The notes under the pieces: generated by a model
Told to the model about the DNA's origin: nothing
The model's input: only the letters and a program-made list of their open reading frames with translations
The model's database searches: none
In this document: positions 56,035 through 64,000 of the stretch, in pieces
How positions within the stretch are numbered: the first letter of the stretch is position 1
Layout of the letters: each line of letters starts with the position of its first letter
Assembly (NCBI GenBank): GCA_023897205.1
Contig: JAHWDD010000014.1
Span: forward strand, 372,001-436,000
Length of the DNA: 64,000 nucleotides
DNA from: Exophiala sp. HKRS030
Lineage: Eukaryota > Ascomycota > Eurotiomycetes > Chaetothyriales > Herpotrichiellaceae
Direction of reading: 5' to 3'
Program-made: the position numbers and the translations under genes

Positions 56035-58670
56035 ATGCTCACTCTCTTGGACAACTCGGACGCCTCAAATATGCGCGATACATTCCAAGACATTTTCCAT
56101 GGTAACTTCTCGAGCGGAGTCGAGAGCCAATATGTGCTCGACGTCTTTGAAGAGTTCGACCAAGGTGACCCACCACGTGCTTCTCAGGACGAGTTCTTCT
56201 TGGACTACGAGTCATTCCTTCCTAGCAACGAGGGACAACAGGATCAGTGGCAGCAAGGGTCGCCAGTAACTCACGACAGTCAAGACTGGACCGATGCTTT
56301 TGCTGCTACAGTTCCTCGCCGGTCTCCGCCTCCAGGAGAATATCTCGTTTCCGAGAACAACGACCAGGACGTCGCGTTGTCCGGCAGCTCAGAGGCCCTC
56401 ACGAGCCATGCCCGCTCGGGCAGCACTTTCCAGTCGTTGGAAGCCTCCGATACACAAGATGCAGGATTGGCAGGAGATGACTCTGTGATTGCGGACAAAG
56501 CGCCCACAACATTCAGGCGGCCTCGCAAGCAGAATCAGTCCTGTGACCAATGTCGACATGGCAAACGCGCGTGCACTCTTCCAAGGGACATTACTATTCA
56601 GATGCAAAAGCCTTTGGCGCCTTGCTCCACGTGCAAAGTTCGAGGCCTGGAATGCACCGCCACATGGCTGGAGAGCAAAAGATCGATGCAGGCTTCTCGA
56701 AAGCGAAGCAGAAAATCCACGTCTCTGTGCGAAACGACTCAAACCACCGACGACTTGGCCTCTCGATCAAAGCCAACAAAGTCCACAACGGGGGCGTTGC
56801 ACGTCGGTATCATGGCTTCTTTATCCGCCTCGAATGTTGACCTGACGCGACAGTTCTCGGCCAGAGAAATGTGTGCCCAGTACCTTAACCTCCATATTGA
56901 CGTCTGCGATATGCCTATGGCTCATTCTCTGCTACAGGGAAGCATGCCTGCACGGTACTCTTCTGGTTTGGCAGCTTTGACACCGCTATGTTGCCCCGTC
57001 TCCATGTGCCCTTATATGGAAAGGGCCGAAGAATGGACGAGGAGCTGCTGGAACATTGATTTTGACTCACGGACTCTGGCCTCGGTCGGGCCACGCCTCT
57101 TCCGCACCGTTGGTGTGCTTGATTCAATTTTTGAGCATCGGAGCGCTGGGAGTTGCTCGGCCTCGATGGCTGCGCGGGACGCCTCGATCAATGAGGCATA
57201 CAAGTGGGTGGCGGCGGCCACGGCAACACAGTTCGCGATCGCTGGAAATGCCAGTAATCACGGAAGAGAGACCCCAGCCAAAGTCCCTCGATCAAAAATC
57301 CGTGATATTGCCTATACAACATGGCTCACGGCCAGGCAGGTGCTGTTTGAGAACATATCAGCCATGGGCTCCTTTCGTCTCGCGCTGTCACTGTTTCTCT
57401 TTGCCCTTGTTCAGCCACCAGATGTGGGGAACCGCCGGGTCAAGTTCAACGAAGACGTCAAGTACGCCTTTTGTGAAGGAAACCGACGCCTTGAGACACT
57501 GTGCTCCCAAGCGCGGCTATGTCTTCGCTACGGGGAAGACTCGTCCATGCACTTCTGCCATTGGAATGTTCGCAAGTCTGTGCAGGGATCTGATCCAGCT
57601 CATTCTTTATCGTCCGACGTCAAGGAAAATATCTCAGAGTTGATCGGGGCCGTCGAGTGGCTCGTTACCATGACCAACGCCATGCAGATCGTGATCTCCA
57701 ACGGGGCAATCGGTAGATTACCCGGTCTGCCGCATTCTGATCATTCTTCCCCTGAATTTGGGTGCGATGACAATGTCCAAGAACAAGACATGGACGTCCT
57801 CCAAGTGACACGACCATGCGAAGAAGGCATCCAAGATCCTGCTGTGGATGACCACCAGGGCGAGGATCTCACCACGCTTTGCAAGAAAGGGGCATTGGAA
57901 GAGTCAATGCTTAAGACGATGAGACGATCGGCGTTCATCGTCATTCTCTTGTGGAAGACGCTGGCGCATTTGGTCGTGGCTACCGACACTGTCGACGCCA
58001 GAGATCTCGATTGCACAAAGGTACGCAAGATTTATACAAGTGCAGTCACTCTGATCCGCCTGTGGAGGTCAACCTTTGGGCCTTTTGACAGTAGCACGGT
58101 CATGAGTTTTCGGACATTACAGCCTGGCACGCGCGTAGCGATTGCTTACTGCCTGAACGACGGCGACCTGGGAGTCCTATATTTCTACGACATAGCACAG
58201 AGACTCAAGGCCAAACTTGCGGTGTCGCCTCGGAGCTCCACAATGGAGGCTCTGGCTGAATAATTGCGGTCGACAAGTACTTTTCGCACCAAGGAGCGGA
58301 TCGCCAGTGCCACTCAGATTTCTCACCAGTCGTCCGGTAGCAAGGACACGTTTAGTCCGGGCTTTGAAGGGACGCAAGGGTTGAAAGCTCACATCCAAGA
58401 CATTGCTGCGCATCCTGTAAGTCCTAGCTCTCTCTCTGGCCTCATGTAGCGTCTGCTTACTCGGTCATCTAGTGTCCGGCTCTGGTAGTGCAAGCACACA
58501 AGCTCGCTGCGAAGGCTTTCGCGGATGACTTGCACCCGTTGATTGCACGCAAGGACTGGAACCGGGGCTCGAGGATGATAGAAGGCTTCCACACCTGTAT
58601 GGACGGCCTCCAGGAGCTTCAACAGACGTTGGTCACCTTGCCAGATTGGAGAGACGATGAAAACGATTAA
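56035..58670 (+). CDS. Zn2Cys6 transcription factor, candidate regulator of the cluster
   Basis: Proposed exons: 56035-58221, 58294-58416 and 58473-58670, 835 aa. The zinc cluster is CDQCRHGKRAC, a 16-residue spacer, then CSTCKVRGLEC, starting near residue 170 behind an acidic N-terminal region. Internal position and the long spacer resemble the group of regulators with a CDQCR-GKRAC start. The frame is open to a TAA at 58261-58263, then continues in the same frame to 58416, where a clear intron joins the last exon (CPALVVQAHKLAAK). I propose a 72-bp intron at 58222-58293 that removes the stop. If it is retained, the protein ends after 742 residues. Its own promoter carries the cluster motif. 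Confidence 0.75.
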
Positions 58671-58915
58671 GTATCGATCATTCGGCGGTCAACGTTCAGC
58701 CCAACGGAATCCCGAGTCCACCTTGCGTCTTCCGGTCAACGAACTCGTCAGGCTCGGCGTGTTGCCCGCTCTCCCTTCTCGGATACCCATAGACGGCGGC
58801 TCCTCACACTCTGGTGTGATGGCTTCAGGTTGCCTGCCCAGAATTGCTCAAAGTGCCGCCGAGAGCACCATCATTCCCCTGCACCTTTCCCTTCTCCTCT
58901 TCCGCTCCTGAGCTC

Positions 58916-60275
58916 CTATGTCAAGTCGAGCACGACTCTACCCTGAAGTCTGCCTTGCTCCATGTCTCGAAAGATACTAGTGAGAGCTTCCATGGGCTCA
59001 ATTCGGATGCTCGCCTTCAGCGTTCCGCGGGCCGCAAATTCGAGGGCTTCGATGGACTCTTGACGAGTACCAACCGCAGAGCCTGTGATGGTGTAGTGAT
59101 TCGCAATCAGGCTCCCCGGGCTTGCCGAAGCGATGGCCTGCTCGCCACCCTCGGGCATGCCCACACAAACCATCGTGCCATTGAAGCGCAGAAACCGTAG
59201 CCCCTGTGCGTACGCCTCGTTGGAGGCCGTGCATACAATGACTGCGGGAGCACCGAGTCCGTCGCACAGAGTCCTCACATGAGAGACGATGGCGTTGCCT
59301 TGGGCTTCTCGGGGAAACTGTGTTACGTCGACGAAATGCTCTGCGCCACAGGAGAGAACCAACTCCGCCTTGCTGGGATGATCGACTCCGACAACACGCA
59401 AACCTATCCCACGGCTCGCAAGCTGTACAGCCAAGTGGCCCAGGCCACCACCCGCACCCTGGATCACCACCCACTGGCCCGACTGTGCCTTGCAGCGCTT
59501 CAGCGCAGAATACACGGTGAGACCCGCACACAGTATCGGTGCAGCCTGCGCCGAATCCAGGCCGTCGGGAATGGGCGTCACGTAATGGGCCGGACTGACC
59601 ACGAATTGCTGAAATGTTCCCGGAAAGAAATAACCGGATATCTGTTGATTGAAGCAGAGCCCATCCGACTGGGCCTGGCAAGCTTCTGCGAAGGGGGGTG
59701 TTAAGTTAGTTCAGACAAGAAGGATGACTTCCTGGGGGAAATGGAAACACCAACGACAGTGGCCGCACGCGTCGGCGATCCATTTGATTCCAACGCGGTC
59801 TCCCAGTTTCAATTGTGAGTTCGCGGTCTCCGAGCCCAGCTTCACGATGTACCCAACACCCTCGTGCCCGCCGATCTGCCCCTTGGGGGTTGGCTCCGGT
59901 AACGTGGTCCACTGCGGTGTATATGAAGTGAGCCAAAGGACAACTACGACGACGACGATGACAACACAACCCAACCCAACCTCCTTTCGACGGCTGGCCC
60001 GGTCGACTCGCAACACACGTGGCATCGAGGGCTTCTCATACCGAATTGGTCATGACGCCAAAGTCTGAATGACATACTCCAGAATGAGTCCTTTTGAAAT
60101 GCACGTTAGAGACACCCCTGTTGCGCCTTTTTTCAAGAAAGCCATCTGGGTCAACTTACAGGCGAACAAGTACTTCGCCGGGACCAGGCTGGGGCACTTC
60201 GCATTCAACCACCTTGGTCGACACAGTCCCGGGTTCATCGTAGATGATGGCTTTCTGCACGGTCGGGATGGCCAT
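58916..60275 (-). CDS. Zinc-dependent alcohol dehydrogenase (MDR superfamily)
   Basis: Four exons: 60275-60160, 60090-60042, 59911-59755 and 59685-58916, 363 aa. The catalytic zinc ligands appear in SGVCHSDFG and GGHEGVG, and the structural zinc lobe in CGHCQACQAQSDGLC, which is recovered only with the GTTGGT donor of the third intron. The nucleotide-binding motif is VIQGAGGGLGHLAVQLA, followed by VVGVDHPSK. This is the fungal propanol-preferring ADH-like group, converting alcohols and aldehydes with NAD(H). The second intron (59912-60041) holds a GAC/GTC trinucleotide run. The gene converges on the regulator, with 245 bp between them, and a motif variant lies 172 bp upstream of its start. 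Confidence 0.88.
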
Positions 60276-60447
60276 CGCGAGGCGGGATGGAGGCTGTTGG
60301 ACGGAGAGATGCCTGATGACGGGGTCGCCGGGCTCGTGTCCACGCGGTGCACTTGTTTATAACAATGGCTATGTTTTTCCAGGCTAAGAAGGTTGGTTCA
60401 ATGTCGTGACCGTAGGAAGGGCGACTCAGGATATTGCGTAAGGGCCG

Positions 60448-60455
60448 CGGAACCG
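60448..60455 (+). promoter_or_regulatory. Cluster motif variant upstream of ADH
   Basis: Reads CCGCGGAACCGG, one base different from the 12-mer but keeping the CGG-N3-CGG direct repeat. It lies 172 bp from the ADH start. Confidence 0.5.
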
Positions 60456-60469
60456 GGGGGGGGGGGTTC
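60449..60469. repeat. Poly-G run flanked by an inverted repeat
   Basis: A run of about 12 G residues sits between GGAACC and GGTTCC. It overlaps the right half of the ADH motif variant. Homopolymer length may be subject to sequencing error. Confidence 0.6.
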
Positions 60470-60937
60470 CCTACGTTGTCCAGAGATTCCGGTTCTTAGA
60501 GCCCATACTACAATTAACGATAATGCCACCTGGTGATTCTCAGTCTACCTGCGTGGACAGGGATGCCTGGCTGCCCTCGTCTACGTAAAAGGGAGGCCGG
60601 TTTGTACTACTTGGTAGCATGCCTCGCAACATCTCATACCCCACACTTTGCTTGTTAACCAGGAGCCTCCTACGGTCGTGAAGCCGAGAACTGCTCTCCG
60701 ACAGTTGTGCGAGGCACCGGGACAAATGGAGCTGTCGAAGCCCGGTTACGGCGGGTTTCCCTGACCAGAACTTCATTGCCCTTTACATCGCCACCTCAAA
60801 GACGCCCGTGATGTTGCTGCACTTTCTGTCTTGGAACCTTTCAGGGCCTAGATAGTCTCCCTGAGGAATCTTTGCCTTTTGCATCTTTGGCCCCCGGTCG
60901 AGTAGACGTCGCTACTCGGCTTCCCGCCCACTATTCC

Positions 60938-60945
60938 CGGCTCCG
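60938..60945 (-). promoter_or_regulatory. Cluster motif upstream of P450
   Basis: The inverse of the perfect 12-mer, CCGGCTCCGCGG, occupies 60937-60948, 162 bp before the P450 ATG and about 75 bp before its TATATA box. Confidence 0.65.
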
Positions 60946-61107
60946 CGGATCCGATCTCTTTCTTTGGCCGTTAAGCAGCCCCCGTTTCAAGGTAGAAACA
61001 ATGGACTCGAACTGTGCTTGTATATAGCCACCTTTATAACAGAGCGAACTCTGCTTTGAGAGGCATTTTTGGGCTGGTCATACGACCGAAGCCTATCTTT
61101 TCACGAA

Positions 61108-62787
61108 ATGGACACCTTATCGTCCCTGGCAGGCCTTTTACTGGTGCTTGCCGTCGTCTATGCGGCTCACGCCGCCTGGCTCAGCTTGTGGCACGCTCGA
61201 CGTGCCCGTCAACTGGGATGCCAACCTGCCTTTGTGCGGCCGTATCGGTGGCCGTTCGCCCTGGACATACTGAAACGGATCATGGTACAGACGGAGGACC
61301 AGAACGTTCAAAACGACGACGTGAAGCTGTACGAAGAGATGGGCTGCCGTCCCACATGGTATCAAAACATCCTGGGAGACTGGCACCATCTGACCAGCGA
61401 CCCAAAGAACATACAAGCGATCCTGGCCACGCAGTTTAAAGATTTCCAGCTGGGCCCCCTGAGACGGGGTGCTTTGGGACCACTTCTGGGTCATGGGATT
61501 TTCACCAACGACGGTGTAGACTGGTATGTGATGTGAAATCTTCCTTCATTTGGAAAACACATTGGCGATTGGAGATTTTAAACAAAAGGTTCCAGGGAGC
61601 GTTCTCGGGCAATGCTGCGTCCGCAGTTCGCCCGCGGTCAAGTGGCAGACCTGATGCTCGAAGAAGTCCACGTCCAACACCTCTTCAACAGACTCGTCGA
61701 TGGTGAGAACTCGTGGACCACCGAAGTGGACCTGGTCCCTCTGTTTTTCAACCTGACCCTCGACTCTGCGACCGAGTTCCTCTTCGGCAAAAGCGTGCTC
61801 TCCCAGAACAACCCCACCGGCACGTCCCCGGGGAGTGTTACCACGGAGAAAGAGACACGAGATCCTACCACGGAGTCGTCATGGCTTGCCTGGTCATCTT
61901 TCGGGCATCATTTCGATTCGGCAAATGTGACGACAAACTACCGCAGCCGACTGATGGGCTTATATTGGCTCTACAACCCACGACGGTTCCAGGATGACTG
62001 CCGAGAGGTCCACAAATGCATCGACTATTTTGTGCAACTCGCGCTGACCCGGCAGAAGAAGGGACAAGTAGATGATGAATCAGAAGACCATCAAGGATAC
62101 ATCTTCCTGCACGAACTCGTCAAAACCACGCAAGATCCCGTGGAATTGCGCAGCCAGCTCCTCAATATTCTGTTGGCGGGCCGGGACACCACGGCGGGAC
62201 TGTTGGGCTGGACCTTCTACCTGCTGGCTCGTCATCCAGCGACCTACCAGGCCTTGCGCACGGCGGTCCTCGATACATTCGGGACGGGCAAGGAATCCAT
62301 CACCTTCGAGGCCCTCAAGTCATGCTCCTACCTGCAACACACCATGTCCGAAGTTCTCCGACTGGAGCCCGTCGTCCCGGAGAACAGTCGTTGCGCGGTG
62401 AGAAACACGACCCTGCCGAACGGCGGCGGCCCTGACGGACGGTCTCCGATCTACATTCGAGCCGGTCAGGAAGTCGCCTACAACGTCCACATCATGCATC
62501 GGAGGCAGGACATTTGGGGAGAAGACGCCAACGAGTTCAGACCCGAGCGGTGGCAGGGACGCAAGACCGGCTGGGAATTCTTACCCTTCAATGGGGGACC
62601 TCGCATCTGTTTGGGACAACAATTCGCCTTGACCGAGGCAGGGTATGTCATTGTCAGGATCTTGCAGAGGTACGACCGCGTGGATAACCTGGGCGATGAA
62701 ATCATCACCAAGCGCAAGTACACGTCGACAACCTCCCCGACGAAGGTGCTGGTGCGCTTGCATGAAGCCCTCCCGGGGAAGAAGTGA
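61108..62787 (+). CDS. Cytochrome P450 monooxygenase (CYP52-like)
   Basis: Two exons: 61108-61523 and 61596-62787, 535 aa. An N-terminal membrane anchor ([19 protein letters not shown]) places it in the endoplasmic reticulum. Canonical motifs follow: [10 protein letters not shown] (I helix), EVLRL (ExxR), FRPERW, and the heme loop [16 protein letters not shown] with the Cys ligand. [16 protein letters not shown] bridges the intron. The sequence type is that of fungal CYP52/CYP539-like P450s, which often hydroxylate alkyl chains, although cluster members can act on other lipophilic substrates. A TATATA box lies at 61021-61026. It needs a separate P450 reductase, none of which is seen in the window. 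Confidence 0.9.
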
Positions 62788-63581
62788 TGTCTACAAAGAA
62801 GCGACGGTTTGATGCAGTATAGATGATGGCTACAGATATGGCGGAGAGACAAAGGAATGTGATCAGTCGTTCCTCTCCACCATCGTCCTACAAGCGTGTG
62901 CAGTAGGTGTTTTGTAGTCCACTATTCCTCTGCCTGGTAGTCTCTTGATAAGACAACAAGTGGGAACGGACGATCCTTCAGTACATGGCTTTGACCCCAG
63001 TTTTTCAGCCAACGGTCGTCACAACGGTGAATGACCGTATCTGACGAGAGACTATGCCTTGTTCTTCCAATACGACTAAACGAGGTACTCGCCGTATGGT
63101 CACCGTCTATCCTTCTTGGACCATATCTCGCTTGTGCCGTCTCGCAGCTGGTCAGCCTAAAACCCTCTGATCAGAAAAGTATAACTCACAAAGTCTAACT
63201 CTGAGCTGAGTGCTACGGAACCGGTGACACATTCAAGGCCGCCGCCCGGCTCCGCAAATCCGGGGATCCGAGTCGCCACCAGACAAGTCTGTGCCCTTCG
63301 CAATCACCTTGACCGCACCGGCTCTTTTGCACAATACACACCCCATACTCCAGCCCCCTGTTTCGCTTCTGGCAGAGGGAGTCCAAGATGATACTGGTCC
63401 GACACCGCCAATTGCCCGATGCCCAATCAATCCGCAGATAAGGGAAATGCACTGGCAACGATTTCGTCATCAAGGTAGCTGACCTTGGCTCTTATAAGAG
63501 TACTATACCACCCTCCCCAGATCCCCCGGGTCCCCCAGATTAGTGCCCTTTGCGCAAAACTGTGTTGGGACCCTTGTCAAA
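62788..63581. other. Intergenic region between P450 and permease
   Basis: 794 bp without a gene. It holds one cluster motif (63247) and a TATAAG box (63493-63498) 84 bp before the permease ATG. Confidence 0.45.
63247..63254 (-). promoter_or_regulatory. Cluster motif upstream of the permease
   Basis: Plus strand reads CCCGGCTCCGCAAATCC, so the minus strand keeps CGG-AGC-CGG. It is 327 bp before the ATG at 63582 and, like the P450 copy, is followed by GGATCCGA. Confidence 0.6.
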
Positions 63582-64000
63582 ATGGCCAAAGCCGAGAAAG
63601 ACTTCGACAGCGAGACGACGGGCCTGGAGATGAATGCGGCCGATGGCGGGGAGGCTTCTGTAGCAATATGCAGCGTCAAGCCCAAGGTCCACTTCAACCT
63701 CTGGCAGACCCTGGGCATGAACTTCTCAATCACAGCGACCCCCGTCACCGTGGGAGTCTACACGGCTCTCACCATCGGACTTGGCGGCTTTCCGTTCTAC
63801 ATCTGGGCCCTCGTGGTGGCCTCATTCTTCCAGCTCATCACCTGCCTCGCCATCGCCGAGCTCGCTTCTGCCATCCCCCATTCGTCTGGTACGTGGTGTC
63901 TACCTATCTACCCACTCTCTCTGGTGCAGTCCGCGGATAGCATGGCTGCTGAGTATGCTGACTGGTGTCTCTAGGCCCCTGCTTCTGGGTCCAGCACCTG
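63582..64000 (+). CDS. APC-superfamily amino-acid/choline/GABA permease, truncated by window end
   Basis: Exon 1 is 63582-63888, and exon 2 begins at 63975 and runs off the window. About 111 residues are visible. A 40-residue hydrophilic N-terminus is followed by NLWQTLGMNFSITATPVTVG, a first helix rich in Gly, and GGFPFYIWALVVASFFQLITCLAIAELAS then SGPCFW, the consensus of fungal amino-acid/choline transporters (TC 2.A.3.4). It should import an amino acid, polyamine or quaternary amine across the plasma membrane. Position at the end of the motif-bearing array and a motif copy in the promoter suggest it supplies the cluster substrate. Confidence 0.8.

Larger units (their letters stand above)
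60276..61107. promoter_or_regulatory. Shared promoter region of ADH and P450 genes
   Basis: 832 bp between opposed starts. It has a motif variant near the ADH end (60448), a 12-G run inside an inverted repeat (60449-60469), and a perfect 12-bp motif near the P450 end (60937-60948). Each gene therefore has its own copy. Confidence 0.5.

Overview
The window is nuclear DNA of a filamentous ascomycete (Pezizomycotina). The evidence is a Mediator subunit 5 gene with the usual fungal acidic C-terminus, five Zn2Cys6-type regulators, many short introns (about 45-155 bp, mostly GT-AG, two apparently GC-AG) with CTAAC/CTGAC-like branch points, and widely spaced genes on both strands. The catabolic repertoire resembles Chaetothyriales-type black fungi or similar soil ascomycetes, but the genus cannot be fixed from the sequence. 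I reconstructed exons by hand from frame continuity, splice signals and family motifs. Exon lengths sum to whole codons for every intact model; the exceptions are one frameshifted gene and one gene cut by the window end.

Region 1 (1-38 kb). The core gene MED5 and a convergent Zn2Cys6 regulator are followed by an accessory catabolic region. It holds a metallo-beta-lactamase-fold hydrolase, a BBE-type FAD oxidase, a nitrilase, a secreted PHP/CehA-like metallohydrolase, a LovD/class C beta-lactamase-like serine hydrolase, a sugar-type MFS transporter, a TRI12-type MFS pump, an amidase, two regulators, a frameshifted SDR, another Zn2Cys6 regulator, and a divergent alkylsulfatase / Dal5-type transporter pair. 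The last pair looks like a sulfate-ester scavenging module. Nitrilase and amidase lie in the same neighbourhood.

Region 2 (38.1-40.1 kb) is gene-free. It contains a strongly AT-rich, RIP-like tract (about 38.8-39.5 kb), flanking sequence with the look of a decayed mobile element, and a 9-bp tandem repeat.

Region 3 (40.1-64 kb, running off the right edge) is the most interesting part. It has thirteen genes: HotDog thioesterase, saccharopine-dehydrogenase-like oxidoreductase, DAO-type FAD oxidase, RidA, class III aminotransferase, NmrA-like reductase, PhyH dioxygenase, SDR, beta-lactamase-like hydrolase, a Zn2Cys6 regulator, zinc alcohol dehydrogenase, P450 and an APC amino-acid permease. A shared motif with core CGGAGCCG (reverse CGGCTCCG), often as the Zn2Cys6-style direct repeat CGG-AGC-CGG, lies upstream of every one of these genes, including the regulator itself and the shared promoters of divergent pairs. 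I saw no intergenic copy in the first 39.9 kb. I infer a co-regulated, apparently undescribed cluster without a PKS or NRPS in view. Its chemistry probably passes through imines (DAO plus RidA plus aminotransferase) and includes uptake (permease) and oxygenation (PhyH, P450). The substrate is unknown.
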